Assembly: GCA_016871575.1 (NCBI GenBank)
Contig: VHCW01000022.1
Span: 1-56,170 of the forward strand
DNA length: 56,170 bases
Reading direction: 5' to 3'
From: Verrucomicrobiota bacterium
GTDB taxonomy: Bacteria; Verrucomicrobiota; Verrucomicrobiia; Palsa-1439
The first letter of the stretch is position 1. Each line of letters starts with the position of its first letter. Shown one piece after another: positions 25,111 to 34,489 of this stretch. The position numbers and the translations under genes are program-made. The notes under the pieces were generated by a model, which worked only from the letters and a program-made list of their open reading frames with translations, was not told the DNA's origin and ran no database searches.

Positions 25111-27966
25111 TCACGGATTCAACTTCAACAGCTTCGTCTCGGCGCGTTTCATGGTCAACGTTTCCGTGCGGCCTGACGGCAGGCGAACACGCTTCACCCC
25201 GTCGCTGGCGGCGTGGACGCCGACGAATTGGCCGTCGGTGTAGAGCGCGTCGTCGCTCTCCAACCAGATGTGGACGCCGGCGTCGCGCGCGATACGTCGG
25301 ATGAGTGAAGGCGGAAGAGTCATCGCCGCTGAGTAAATGCTTTTCCAGCCGTCCATCTTCTTGGAGACGAGACCCGGTCGTCCGCTGCCGACGAGTTTGC
25401 CGAGAACCTGTGCGGTGGGATCGTTCGCGTAGAACAACGGCGAGACTTTCAGATCGTTCGGGCCGGCAATGCCATCGAGTTGGGGTGTGCCCTCGGTGTC
25501 GTCCTTGGCGATGCGGATGCCGGTGAGCGCGCGCATATTGTCGAGCGAGAAGCCGTCGGCATCGAAGCAACCGGGCGCGTAGATGAACAGCGCGGTGGCG
25601 TTGTTGCGCTTGAGTTTATGAATGATGGCGGCGCGCTGCGCGGAGTCCACGCGGAACGCGTTGAGAAAAATGTAGAGTTTATAGTTGGGCAACCGCGCGT
25701 CGCCGATGTCGGAAAGCAGGCAGAAGTCCCACGGCGCGCCCGATTGCGGCATCGTGACGATCTGGTTCAAGACGAGCGCGGCGTTGGCCGTCGTGGAACG
25801 CATCCAGTAGAAACTTTCTGGATCGACAAACACACCAATCTCCGGCGCGAACGGTTTGCGGTGAGGAAGGCTGGTGGTTGCGATGGCGGCGGCGCGCCCC
25901 ATCTCCGCGAGGATTTGCGGATGCGAAAACCATCCGCCGTGCATGTCGAACCAGCTTACGGCGGCGCGTTTGGTCAATACCGCGGCGAACTCGCGCCAGA
26001 ACACGCCGAGCGTTTCCTCCAATGTCGAAGCCCGTCCATAACCGGCGCTGGGATCGGTCAGGTGCGTGCGATGATCGGACTCGTCAAGCCAGAGTTTGCC
26101 GCGCATCCGGAATGAGTCGGTCGCGGACATGAGCGTGCTCGTCTCTCCGGGATTGCGATGAAAGTAGTTCGGCGGACTTATCAGGAAATCAATGTCGGGC
26201 GAATCGAAGACGCGCCGCGCGGCCAGATGGCCGGAGTCTTGTTGGTTGATGCCGTGCGGGGAAAGATACGCGTAATAGGTGCCGATGAGCGACTTGCCTT
26301 CCGTGGCTTCGCGCGCGATGCGGGTGAAATGCAGGATGGCGTCAGCGGTCATGTTGTTGATGAACTCGTAGAAATCCATCGCCTGCCGCTCGGTTTTCGG
26401 GTCGCGCAACACTTGTGTCCCCGGCGGCCGGCGTTTCGACCAAAGCGGCATCTCGGCCGAGGCCAGCGTGACGTTCCCGTCGGCCCACGCGGCGCGCAGC
26501 TTCGCGTCGGTGCGGTAACGGTTTGCGAGAAACGCGCGGAACGCACGGAGCGCGGGTTGACTGTAGTCGTCGCGCGAGGACTGCCACGTGCCCCACATCT
26601 GCCATTCCGCCGTGTAACCGCTGTAAAGAATGTAGCCGATGATCCGGTCAGCGTAGGGCGCGCGGCGCAGGTGGGCGAGCAGTTTGCGCAAGTCGTCGCC
26701 CATCTCGCGTTTCCAGATTTCGGAAGCGAATGAGGTTGGCTCGCGCACGCCGTCCTCGCGCAAGCTCATTTCCTCCGGGTGCGCCTTCTGCCACCAGAGC
26801 GGCCCCGTCAGGCCGATGTGCGGCAGAAAATACGCTTCCGGGTCGAGATCGAGGATCGCGCTGAAGTAACGGTCATACTCCCCGTAGTCGTAGCGCTCCG
26901 GCCCCACGTGCCCCATGTCGCCGTGGCGCGACGTGCCAAACCAATCACTGTAAAGATGGATGCCGGCCTGCGCGGCCTCGCGGTGAAAATCCGGATGCAG
27001 TCCGCCGTGAACAAGATACATGAAGCCGGACATTGGTTTGCCGTTGACAACAATCGCCGGGTCGCCGCCGATGGGACGCAATTCACACGCGGGCGGCCTC
27101 GCCGTGCCCGCGCGGCGATTGGTCAACGCGATTTGTGCCGGCGCCGGCGCGCCGCCCAGTTCGTAACACCCGGCCTCAACGGTCAGCGTGCCAGGATTCC
27201 AGTAGCGGGACACGGGAAACGTTGCCGCAACGGTCAGTGTGTCGCCGCCGAACACGACGGGCTGCTCGATCAATGTCATCAGTGACGCGCCGTGTCGCAG
27301 CCGCACGAAAGCCGTTCCCTTCGATAAACCTTCCGGCGCCGACGTTTCAAATTCCGCCGACACGCTCAACGTGTCGCCTGCTTCGATGCTTTGTGGCGCG
27401 CGCAGCGTCTTGAGTTTCGCCGTTCCCTGCGGCTCGACGGTGACGCCTTCGACGAAACCCGGCTGCGCCGGCTCGATATGCACGCGGTCAATCATGACCC
27501 AACGCTCTGCTTGGTTGCCGGGATCGAGACGGAAAGAATTGACGCGTTGAATGGGACCACCCCATTGTTTTGAGGCATCGCCGGCAGTGGTTTCGCGCCA
27601 GTTGTTCCTCCTCAGATCCATGCGGTACGTCGCCCAGCCTTTGCGGACCGGCAGTTTTCCGCCCAGACACCAGTTCCCGTCAGGGCTGCCGTAGTAAACG
27701 TCAAGCAAGTCAGCGTCAGCGGACGAATACATTCGCACCGTCAACCACGTCAGTTCTCGCGCGTCGAGACCTTCCTTCGGCACGCGCAACGAAAAATACG
27801 GGTCCCACACCGTCGCGCCGGCGAGCGCGCCGTTGGCAACACGACCGTGCTCGATGTTGACCGTGCTGATGACCTCCGTGGGCCGGTCAAAATTCCACTC
27901 GATCGCGCCAGCCAATGCTGTCGCAACGACACTAGCCAACATAACCATGACGCACAACGTCTTCAT
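25111..27966 (-). CDS. Large secreted GH42-like beta-galactosidase-type protein
   Basis: A 951-residue protein with a signal peptide (TLCVMVMLASVVATALAGA). Residues about 22-155 are a jelly-roll-like binding domain; about 160-300 is another beta region. The barrel (about 305-690) has GFMYLVHGG, HLYSDWFGTSR, IGYILYSGYTAEWQMWG (candidate acid/base Glu) and GKLWLDESDHRTHL (candidate nucleophile Glu). After FAPEIGVFVDPESFYWM comes a Rossmann-type trimerisation-like domain (NYKLYIFLNAFRVDSAQR), as in GH42. A short beta domain closes the protein. Substrate unknown; galactan side chains of pectin fit. The ATG at 27966 overlaps the TGA of the ceramidase-like gene, forming a two-gene operon. Confidence 0.75.
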   Translation of the reverse strand: MKTLCVMVMLASVVATALAGAIEWNFDRPTEVISTVNIEHGRVANGALAGATVWDPYFSLRVPKEGLDARELTWLTVRMYSSADADLLDVYYGSPDGNWCLGGKLPVRKGWATYRMDLRRNNWRETTAGDASKQWGGPIQRVNSFRLDPGNQAERWVMIDRVHIEPAQPGFVEGVTVEPQGTAKLKTLRAPQSIEAGDTLSVSAEFETSAPEGLSKGTAFVRLRHGASLMTLIEQPVVFGGDTLTVAATFPVSRYWNPGTLTVEAGCYELGGAPAPAQIALTNRRAGTARPPACELRPIGGDPAIVVNGKPMSGFMYLVHGGLHPDFHREAAQAGIHLYSDWFGTSRHGDMGHVGPERYDYGEYDRYFSAILDLDPEAYFLPHIGLTGPLWWQKAHPEEMSLREDGVREPTSFASEIWKREMGDDLRKLLAHLRRAPYADRIIGYILYSGYTAEWQMWGTWQSSRDDYSQPALRAFRAFLANRYRTDAKLRAAWADGNVTLASAEMPLWSKRRPPGTQVLRDPKTERQAMDFYEFINNMTADAILHFTRIAREATEGKSLIGTYYAYLSPHGINQQDSGHLAARRVFDSPDIDFLISPPNYFHRNPGETSTLMSATDSFRMRGKLWLDESDHRTHLTDPSAGYGRASTLEETLGVFWREFAAVLTKRAAVSWFDMHGGWFSHPQILAEMGRAAAIATTSLPHRKPFAPEIGVFVDPESFYWMRSTTANAALVLNQIVTMPQSGAPWDFCLLSDIGDARLPNYKLYIFLNAFRVDSAQRAAIIHKLKRNNATALFIYAPGCFDADGFSLDNMRALTGIRIAKDDTEGTPQLDGIAGPNDLKVSPLFYANDPTAQVLGKLVGSGRPGLVSKKMDGWKSIYSAAMTLPPSLIRRIARDAGVHIWLESDDALYTDGQFVGVHAASDGVKRVRLPSGRTETLTMKRAETKLLKLNP

Positions 27967-29225
27967 GTTTTCATTTTGCGCAGGCAATCAGCGGCGACAG
28001 CCTCCAACCGTTCGGCGCTACCCGTCGCGACCCGGCTCCACGGGCCGGGGTTAACCTCGTAGCCGCCCTCGTCATACGCGCGGCGGATCGGAAGATAACC
28101 GAGCCAGCCGTTCGCGTAACCCACCACGAACGTCGCGCCCGCCTTCTTCAACGCGAGACCAGTCTCGACAAATGGCTCGCCCGGCAACGAGACCCAGTTC
28201 ACCGGCCCGATCCGCATCGCCTGCACCTCGGCGCGGAGTGGTTCTTTGCGGCCATCCAGCGCCACGTCAACGGAACGATGGGTGATCACCGATTCGGGGA
28301 GCGGTTTCAACTCGCGGAGTTTGCCGAGCGCGGCGCGGCCAAGCGTCTCGCCGATGAACTTCACATCGTCGAAGTTAGTCGCAACCCTGACCGTGTTCAC
28401 GTTGCCGCAGCAGCCGTTGGTGAAAAGGCAAACACTGCCGGGCAGTTCGCGCTCGACGAGTGCCGTCGCTGCGCCGGGGTAATCGGCAGAGACCTGCGGC
28501 AACAACATCGCCACGACCGGGTGCGCGGTGTAGTTCAGCAGCGTCGCGAGCGGGTCGCCGTTCTCGCGCTCGACGTGGAGAATGTTCAAGTCCTCGTCCA
28601 ACTGATACGGAACCGCAACCTCCTCCGGCGCCGGCAACGGCCCCCGACGGCTCTCCTTCCCGTTGCCTAGCCGGATGCGGCGATAGCGGGCGATGCCTTC
28701 CACCTTGGTGACACCGGCGCGGACGCGGGCCGGAACGCGATTGCGCCACGCCTCGGTGACCGTGGCCGCGAGGTCGTCGAGGTGTTTCTCAACCCACTCC
28801 GGCGCGCCGCGCACGTCGCGAAACGGCGTCAACCCGATGGTCTCCGGCGTGGAGTGCGAGTGCGTGGCGGCAAGCATCACGGCTTCGGGCTTGAGCTGCG
28901 TGGACGCGGCGATTTTGCGGCGCAGTTCGCCGGTGAAATCGCGGCCGGGGCCGAGAATGGTGTTGTCGTAGCCGATGGAATCCACCGCGAGAACCGCCAT
29001 GGCATCGCGTCCATCGTCGAGGACAAGCGCGCGGGCAAAGATGTCATCGTGGACGCCTTGAAACGGCGCGTGCGTCCCACGACCGGAGGAAGTCAGGTAC
29101 GGCACCCAGAGCGGCGGTGTGACCCGACGTTTGGCCGCGCCGGCCAGAAGTCGCGTTCCTTTGGCGGCAAACGCACGACTTCCGACAGAGGCGCAGCAAT
29201 AGGCAATGAATTCGCGCCGGTTCAT
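27963..29225 (-). CDS. Neutral/alkaline ceramidase-like exported protein (first of three)
   Basis: A 420-residue protein with a Tat-like N-terminus (NRREFIAYCCASVGSRAFA). It has the ceramidase-family landmarks LLAGAAKRRVTPP, VLAVDSIGYD and LAATHSHSTPE (zinc His-x-His), and a later NGCCGNVNTV at the position where true ceramidases have N-x-G-D-x-S-P-N with the nucleophilic Ser. That Ser is not present, so ceramide hydrolysis is doubtful; an alternative metal-dependent amidase or esterase function is more likely. First gene of a two-gene minus operon with the GH42-like gene. Similar proteins stand at 54626 and 55984. Confidence 0.8.
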   Translation of the reverse strand: MNRREFIAYCCASVGSRAFAAKGTRLLAGAAKRRVTPPLWVPYLTSSGRGTHAPFQGVHDDIFARALVLDDGRDAMAVLAVDSIGYDNTILGPGRDFTGELRRKIAASTQLKPEAVMLAATHSHSTPETIGLTPFRDVRGAPEWVEKHLDDLAATVTEAWRNRVPARVRAGVTKVEGIARYRRIRLGNGKESRRGPLPAPEEVAVPYQLDEDLNILHVERENGDPLATLLNYTAHPVVAMLLPQVSADYPGAATALVERELPGSVCLFTNGCCGNVNTVRVATNFDDVKFIGETLGRAALGKLRELKPLPESVITHRSVDVALDGRKEPLRAEVQAMRIGPVNWVSLPGEPFVETGLALKKAGATFVVGYANGWLGYLPIRRAYDEGGYEVNPGPWSRVATGSAERLEAVAADCLRKMKT

Positions 29226-29236
29226 TTCGCACAGTC

Positions 29237-29264
29237 AGTGTAGCGCGCGCAAGTTTCTTCGCAA
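29237..29264 (-). promoter_or_regulatory. Candidate promoter of the ceramidase-like/GH42 operon
   Basis: Read on the minus strand, TTGCGA (29264-29259) and TACACT (29242-29237) are 16 bases apart, placing the start of transcription within a few bases of the ATG at 29225. The leader would be almost absent, which weakens the call. It lies about 75 bases from the 40-bp palindrome at 29340-29379. Confidence 0.3.
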
Positions 29265-29339
29265 GGGCAAAGGCTCGCCGCGAGCAACAATCGCCGATTT
29301 TGACACGTTGGCGCGGCCCGCAAGGCCGACCTGTCTGTC

Positions 29340-29379
29340 TTGCCAAAAGCATGAAATAGGTATTTCACTCTTTTGGCAA
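29340..29379. promoter_or_regulatory. 40-bp near-perfect palindrome in a divergent intergenic region
   Basis: Arms 29340-29357 and 29362-29379 match as reverse complements at 16 of 18 positions around a 4-base spacer. It lies in the 264-base gap between the divergent ceramidase-like gene (minus) and rmuC (plus), the only long gap in this part. Operator, attenuator or small dispersed palindrome are possible; the rest of the gap shows no gene. Confidence 0.6.
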
Positions 29380-29489
29380 TGGCAGCGGAAGGGTTGCGCG
29401 CGCGACGAAGGGGTCGTTTCCCTTTTTCCCGCTGCGGGTGAACCGAAAACGGCTGGCCGGCTGGGCGGGAAGCTGCTAATCTTCATTGC

Positions 29490-30482
29490 ATGGAAATCGT
29501 TGGCATTGTTGTTGGTCTTGTCGCAGTCGCATTGCTGGTGGCGCTTCTGGTGCGGACCCGCCCGAAACCGGCGCAGCCGGACCAGTCGCTTCTCCTGATG
29601 CAGCAGCAACTTGGCGACCTCCAGCGGCGGCTCGACGCCTTCGGCGAGAACGTCTCCAACACGTTGCGCGATTCGACCGACAAGATGAACACGCGGCTCG
29701 ACAAGGCGGCGCAGGTTGTCGGCGATCTCCGCGAAAAAGTCGGCCAGATTCACGAAGTTGGAAAGGCGGCCGCCGAGCTGGTCAATATCATGCGCGCGCC
29801 GAAACTGCGCGGCGGCATGGGCGAACTGTTTCTCGGCGACCTGCTCGCGCAGATTCTGCCGCCGGAACATTACAAGCTCCAACACGGCTTCAAGAGCGGC
29901 GAGAAAGTGGACGCCGCCATCCGCATCGGCGAACGGCTCGTGTCGGTGGACGCCAAGTTCCCGTACGAGAACTTCCGGCGCGTCATCGAATCCGGCACCG
30001 AAGCCGAGCGGGCGGCGGCGCGCAAACAGTTTTTGCGCGACGTGAAAAAACACGTGGACGCCATTGCGACGAAGTACATCCTGCCGGACGAAGGGACTTA
30101 CGATTTCGCGTTGATGTACGTGCCGGCGGAGAATGTCTATTACGAGACGATCATCAAGGAAGAAGCCGGCGAGGAACACCAACTCCTCAGCTACGCGCTG
30201 AGCAAGCGCGTGATTCCGGTGTCGCCGAACAGTTTCTACGCCTATCTCCAGACGATTCTGCTTGGGTTGCGCGGGCTGCAAGTCGAACAGCGGGCGCAGG
30301 AAATCCTTGCCACGCTTCAGCGGTTGCGGGGCGATTTCGAACGGCTCTCGGACAACTTCCGTCTTGTCGGCAAACACTTGACCAATGCGACGGGCGCTTA
30401 TGCCGAGACTGAGAAATCGCTTACGAAGCTCGATGCCAAACTCGGACAAATCGAAGGCGGCGAAAAGCCGCAGTTGCCCTGA
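29490..30482 (+). CDS. rmuC: DNA recombination protein RmuC
   Basis: A 330-residue RmuC-family protein. It has an N-terminal transmembrane helix (IVGIVVGLVAVALLVALLV), a coiled coil (about residues 35-95: LQRRLDAFGENVSNTLRDST), and the RmuC nuclease-like core with GGMGELFLGDLLAQILPPEHY, VSVDAKFPYENF and DEGTYDFALMYVPAENVYYE. RmuC limits DNA inversions and repeat-mediated rearrangement in other bacteria. This copy is shorter than the E. coli protein but complete in the core. Its stop overlaps the start of the L,D-transpeptidase gene by one base. Confidence 0.92.
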   Translation: MEIVGIVVGLVAVALLVALLVRTRPKPAQPDQSLLLMQQQLGDLQRRLDAFGENVSNTLRDSTDKMNTRLDKAAQVVGDLREKVGQIHEVGKAAAELVNIMRAPKLRGGMGELFLGDLLAQILPPEHYKLQHGFKSGEKVDAAIRIGERLVSVDAKFPYENFRRVIESGTEAERAAARKQFLRDVKKHVDAIATKYILPDEGTYDFALMYVPAENVYYETIIKEEAGEEHQLLSYALSKRVIPVSPNSFYAYLQTILLGLRGLQVEQRAQEILATLQRLRGDFERLSDNFRLVGKHLTNATGAYAETEKSLTKLDAKLGQIEGGEKPQLP

Positions 30483-31378
30483 TGCGACAACTCTGCCTGA
30501 TGCTGTTGCTGGCGGTCGCTGCGCGCGCTGACGAAGCGACGTTGAGCTTGCAAGTCACGCTCGACCGGCTCGGTTTCTCGCCGGGAGTGATTGACGGGCG
30601 AACCGGGCCGCAGACCCGCGCGGCAGTCATGGCGTGGCAGCTTGCCAACGAAATGCCGGTCACGGGAGAGGCCACGGGCGTGTTTGCGCCGGCGCTGTTG
30701 CCGCCGGAGATGTTGTACACGAATGTCACGGTGACCGACGCTGACGTGGCGCAATTGGGCGTGTTTCCAAAAGACTGGCGGGAGCGGTCGAGGCTGGAGC
30801 GGTTGTCGTGTGAAACGGTGCCGGAACTGTTGGGGGAACGGTTCCATTGCCGGGAGTCGCTCATCTTCCGGTTGAACCCGGCGGTCTCGAACTGGACGGC
30901 GGGGGCGACGGTGAGATTGCCCAACACGCTGCCGAACACAACCCCGCCGCGCAAGGCGGCCAAGTTGCAGGTGTCGTTGGGCCAAAAATTCATTCGCGCC
31001 TACGACGCGCAAGGCCGGTTGATGGCGCATTTTCCCTGTTCGATTGCGGCGAAGCAGGAGAAACGCCCCGTGGGCACGCTGACGGTGACGACGGTGGCTC
31101 CGAATCCAAATTACACCTTCGACCCGGCCAACTTTCCGGAACTGGATGCGCAACAAAAAAGTTACGGCAAGTTGATCATCTCACCAGGGCCGAACAACCC
31201 GGTCGGCACGGCGTGGATCGGCCTCAGCCGGCCCGGCTACGGCATCCACGGCACGCCGCACCCGGACGACATCGGCAAGACCGAATCGCACGGCTGTTTC
31301 CGCCTGGCCAACTGGAACGCGGAGCGCTTGGCGCGCATGGTCGAAATCGGCGCCCCGGTGGAAGTGCTCGTGGATTAG
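30482..31378 (+). CDS. Peptidoglycan-binding L,D-transpeptidase (YkuD family)
   Basis: A 298-residue exported protein with a short signal (LCLMLLLAVAARA). Residues about 20-65 form a PG-binding-1 repeat (LQVTLDRLGFSPGVIDGRTG). Residues about 165-298 are the YkuD catalytic domain: YGIHGTP, then ESHGCFRLANW with the catalytic Cys272. It makes 3-3 crosslinks in peptidoglycan or attaches proteins to it, in the periplasm. The middle region may hold a degenerate LysM-like segment (FHCRESLIFRLNP). Start overlaps the rmuC stop; its own stop overlaps the converging ppk2 stop by 4 bases. Confidence 0.9.
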   Translation: MRQLCLMLLLAVAARADEATLSLQVTLDRLGFSPGVIDGRTGPQTRAAVMAWQLANEMPVTGEATGVFAPALLPPEMLYTNVTVTDADVAQLGVFPKDWRERSRLERLSCETVPELLGERFHCRESLIFRLNPAVSNWTAGATVRLPNTLPNTTPPRKAAKLQVSLGQKFIRAYDAQGRLMAHFPCSIAAKQEKRPVGTLTVTTVAPNPNYTFDPANFPELDAQQKSYGKLIISPGPNNPVGTAWIGLSRPGYGIHGTPHPDDIGKTESHGCFRLANWNAERLARMVEIGAPVEVLVD

Positions 31379-32184
31379 CGGACTCGAACCTTGACAAGAC
31401 CGGGGTGTGGCTTCGGGAATTGCGGGTCGAGTGATTCGAGCGTCTCGACAAGGATAGCGGAGACCGCGAGGTTGCGGAACCATTTTTTGTTGGAAGGAAT
31501 CACAAACCACGGCGCGCACTTGGCGTTGCACCGGCTAATCGCTTCCTCGTAAGCGCGCTTGTAATCGCCCCAGCGTTGGCGCTCCTCGATGTCTTCGGGA
31601 TTAAACTTCCAATTCTTGCGCGGATCATCGAGCCGTTGCTGGAGGCGTTTGCGTTGTTCCTCCTTGCTGATGTGGAGGAAGAACTTCCGGATCACGACGC
31701 CGTGGTCGGTGAGCATCCGCTCGAAATCATTGATGTGGTCGTAACGTTTTGTCCAGACGGATTTCGGGACGAGGTTGCGCACGCGCACGATGAGGACGTC
31801 CTCGTAATGGGAACGGTTGAAGATGCCGATCTCACCACGCGCCGGGACGGCGTGATGAATGCGCCAGAGAAAATCATGGCTGCGTTCGAGCGTGCTGGGC
31901 GCCTTGAAACTGGTGACCCGGCAACTTTGCGGGTTGAGGCCGCTCATGACGTGGCGGATGGTGCCGTCCTTGCCGGCGGCGTCCATGGCCTGGATGACAA
32001 CGAGCAGGGCGCGTTTGCTTTCGGCGTAGAACCGGTACTGGAGGTCCGCGAGCCGCTCGACGTTGCGGGCGAGCTGGGCTTCCGCTTCGGACTTGTCCTT
32101 GCATTCAGGGGTATCGTCAGGATCGAATTGCGAGAGGCGGACGTTGCCGCCGGGTTTGATGATGAAATGTTTGGTGAAGCTCAT
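31375..32184 (-). CDS. ppk2: Polyphosphate kinase 2 family protein
   Basis: A 269-residue PPK2 (polyphosphate:nucleotide phosphotransferase). Motifs: VIQAMDAAGKDGTIRHVMSG (Walker A), the lid region RIHHAVPARGEIGIFNRSHYEDVLIVRV (Walker B zone), and HISKEEQRKRLQQRLDDP. It transfers phosphate between polyphosphate and nucleoside mono- or diphosphates; which nucleotide cannot be told. Start set at 32184 because AGGAG lies 6 bases upstream and the ATG overlaps the stop of the lipoate ligase gene (ATGA); an in-frame start at 32202 would add six residues. Second gene of a two-gene minus operon. Confidence 0.92.
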   Translation of the reverse strand: MSFTKHFIIKPGGNVRLSQFDPDDTPECKDKSEAEAQLARNVERLADLQYRFYAESKRALLVVIQAMDAAGKDGTIRHVMSGLNPQSCRVTSFKAPSTLERSHDFLWRIHHAVPARGEIGIFNRSHYEDVLIVRVRNLVPKSVWTKRYDHINDFERMLTDHGVVIRKFFLHISKEEQRKRLQQRLDDPRKNWKFNPEDIEERQRWGDYKRAYEEAISRCNAKCAPWFVIPSNKKWFRNLAVSAILVETLESLDPQFPKPHPGLVKVRVR

Positions 32185-32834
32185 GTGATTCTCCTGTTCC
32201 ACGCCTCGGTGGCGTATTTTTCACGGGTGAGTTGTTCGGCGAGCGCGATTTCCTCCGGCATCAGCGTGTAATCGGCGAACTCGGCATCGAGCACGGAGCG
32301 GAAACCGCCGGTCAATTGTTCAACGGTCACCGTGGCGGCGATGGAGCCTTGATGAAGCATGCCGCTCTTGCCGCGCCGCTGTGCCCCGCCGGCGAGTTTC
32401 GCGCCGGCGGCGGTGACCACGTCGCCGGCGACGGGATTCTGGAAACACTCATAACTGCCACGCGGAATGGATTTGAGATTGGAGATGCTTGATTTCAAAG
32501 CGCCTGCGACAGCGCGATGAAGAAGGTTGTACGCATCTTGTGCTGTCGCCGTGTGCAGCGCGTGGCCCGGTGGTACAACAACCGTGTAGGTGGTGTCGGC
32601 CGTGTGATAGACGATGCCGCCACCGGTGGGGCGACGGATGACGGTGTACTGTGAAGCGAGATGAGCGGGAAATTTCTGGAAATAACCGAACGTGACGGCC
32701 GGTTCGCTCCAGGAGTAAATGCGCAACACCGGCCGCGAGCGCGCGCCGGCGGTGCGCAGCAGCGCCTCGTCGATCGCCATGTTACAGGCGGGATCGGCAG
32801 TCGGCGAGCGCAACAACAACCAATGTTCGGCCAT
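32181..32834 (-). CDS. Lipoate/octanoate-protein ligase-like (BPL/LplA/LipB) protein
   Basis: A 217-residue member of the biotin/lipoate ligase fold. Seen: NMAIDEALLR at the start, VTFGYFQK, VIRRPTGGGIVYH (the RRxxGGGxxYH signature) and GAKLAGGAQRRGKSGMLHQGSI with the catalytic Lys in the KxxGxAQ-type motif. It is shorter than E. coli LplA and lacks its accessory C-terminal domain, so octanoyl transfer or partner-assisted ligation is possible. Upstream of ppk2 in one operon, divergent from leuC. Confidence 0.85.
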   Translation of the reverse strand: MAEHWLLLRSPTADPACNMAIDEALLRTAGARSRPVLRIYSWSEPAVTFGYFQKFPAHLASQYTVIRRPTGGGIVYHTADTTYTVVVPPGHALHTATAQDAYNLLHRAVAGALKSSISNLKSIPRGSYECFQNPVAGDVVTAAGAKLAGGAQRRGKSGMLHQGSIAATVTVEQLTGGFRSVLDAEFADYTLMPEEIALAEQLTREKYATEAWNRRIT

Positions 32835-32907
32835 GGGCTTTTTCTACACGATCACCCGCCGAGTTTCCAGTTGCGAGTTGCGTCCGCCTTGCGTAAGGTT
32901 TCCCGCC

Positions 32908-34245
32908 ATGACATTGACTGAAAAAATACTCGCCCGCGCCGCAGGCAAACAATCCGTCCAACCCGGCGACAACGTCTGGGCCAACGTGGACGTTCTCATG
33001 ACCCACGACGTCTGCGGCCCCGGCACCATCGGCGTGTTCCACCGCGAGTTCGGCAAACACGCCAAGGTCTGGGACCCCGAAAAGATCGTCATCATCCCCG
33101 ACCACTACATCTTCACCGCCGACCAGAAGTGCAACCGCAACGTGGACATCCTCCGCGAATTCGTCCGCGACCAGGGCATCAAACACTTTTACGATGTCAT
33201 TGACGACCCCAATGGACGATGGGTATTCGATCCCGTCAAGGGCAACTACCAACGCCAGTACGGCGCCCGTTACGCCGGCGTCTGCCACACCGCGCTCGCT
33301 GCACACGGCCACACGCGGCCCGGCGAAGTCCTCCTCGGCACCGACAGCCATACCTGCATGGCCGGCGCGTTCGGCGAATTCGCCACCGGCATCGGCAACA
33401 CCGACGCCGGGTTCGTCTTCGGCACCGGCAAACTTCTCCTCAAGGTTCCCGAAACCATGCGCTTCTGGCTCGAAGGCCAGCTTCAGAAAGGCGTCATGGC
33501 CAAGGACGTCATTCTTCACGTCATCGGCGCGATCGGGTTTGACGGCGCGACGTACCGCGCCATGCAATTCGAGGGTCCCGGCGCGCACTCGCTCAGCATG
33601 GACGACCGCATGACCATCGCCAACATGGCCATCGAAGCCGGCGGCAAGAACGGCATCTTCGAACCCGACGACCAAACTTTCGCCTACGTCAACGCCCGCA
33701 CCAACAAATCGTACGACCCTGCCTTTTGCGACAAACAGCAGCAGTTCGTTTACGATAAACTCTTCGACCTCGCCGCGCTCGAACCGACCGTCGCCTGCCA
33801 TCCGAACCCCGGCAACCGCAAGCTCGCCAAACAATGCGGCGACATCGCGCTCGACCGCGCCTACATCGGCTCCTGCACCGGCGGCAAGACCAGCGACTTC
33901 GTTGCGTTCGCCGAGGTGGTTCGGGGCCGCCAAGTGAAGATTCCCGTTTTTGGCGTTCCAGCCACGCCGGAAGTCCTTCACGAGTTGCAAGCCAGCGGTG
34001 TCTGGCAAATGCTCGTCGCCGCCGGCGTCCAGATGACCGAGAACCCCGGTTGCGCCGCCTGTCTCGGCGGACCGTCCGACACGTTTGGCCGGATGGACAA
34101 ACCGCAGAAGTGCATCAGCGCCACCAACCGCAACTTCCCCGGCCGCATGGGGCATCCGGACTCGCAAGTGTTCCTCGCGTCGCCGATGACCGTCGCCGCG
34201 AGCGCATTGACTGGAAAGATCACCGACCCGCGCGAATTCCTATGA
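32908..34245 (+). CDS. leuC: 3-isopropylmalate dehydratase large subunit-like aconitase
   Basis: A 445-residue aconitase-family large subunit. Fe-S ligands and substrate loop: LLGTDSHTCMAGAFGEFATG, GSCTGGKTSDF and NPGCAACLGGP (the closing C-x-x-C). The N-terminus (TLTEKILARAAGK) and the length fit LeuC/HACN-type isomerases of the leucine pathway. No small subunit (LeuD) gene follows here; it must lie elsewhere, so homoaconitase or a related dehydratase remains possible. ATG at 32908 chosen over longer frames, which extend into the divergent lipoate ligase gene. Confidence 0.9.
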   Translation: MTLTEKILARAAGKQSVQPGDNVWANVDVLMTHDVCGPGTIGVFHREFGKHAKVWDPEKIVIIPDHYIFTADQKCNRNVDILREFVRDQGIKHFYDVIDDPNGRWVFDPVKGNYQRQYGARYAGVCHTALAAHGHTRPGEVLLGTDSHTCMAGAFGEFATGIGNTDAGFVFGTGKLLLKVPETMRFWLEGQLQKGVMAKDVILHVIGAIGFDGATYRAMQFEGPGAHSLSMDDRMTIANMAIEAGGKNGIFEPDDQTFAYVNARTNKSYDPAFCDKQQQFVYDKLFDLAALEPTVACHPNPGNRKLAKQCGDIALDRAYIGSCTGGKTSDFVAFAEVVRGRQVKIPVFGVPATPEVLHELQASGVWQMLVAAGVQMTENPGCAACLGGPSDTFGRMDKPQKCISATNRNFPGRMGHPDSQVFLASPMTVAASALTGKITDPREFL

Positions 34246-34288
34246 TTGGCGCATTGCGAACGAAAGCGGCATTTGGTATTCTGTCCTC

Positions 34289-34489
34289 GTGACAGCCACA
34301 GTTTCACATGATCGCAGCGAAGAGAGCTTGGAAGCGAAGGCGCGCTGGTTCCAGTCGCTGAGCTTGCCGGAGCGGATCGAATTGCTGTGTTCGTTCGTGG
34401 ACTTGGCTTTGGCCGTCAACCCTCAACTCGCCGACGCCCGCCATGATCAACCGATTAAAGGACGTGTTCGCGTCCTTACAGCAGCATGA
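34289..34489 (+). CDS. Small helical partner ORF of a nucleotidyltransferase (pair 1)
   Basis: A 66-residue protein starting at GTG. The core AKARWFQSLSLPERIELLCSF is followed by LALAVNPQLADA. The pattern W-[FY]-x-x-L-S-x-x-x-R, then a Leu-rich helix and an N/DP segment, matches the small protein at 43350-43580 (EWYRLSPLQRW; LALGGDLDPEPD), which also sits directly upstream of and overlaps a nucleotidyltransferase gene. The overlap here is 47 bases. I infer a toxin-antitoxin-like pair; neither function nor which part is toxic is shown by the sequence. Confidence 0.6.
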   Translation: MTATVSHDRSEESLEAKARWFQSLSLPERIELLCSFVDLALAVNPQLADARHDQPIKGRVRVLTAA

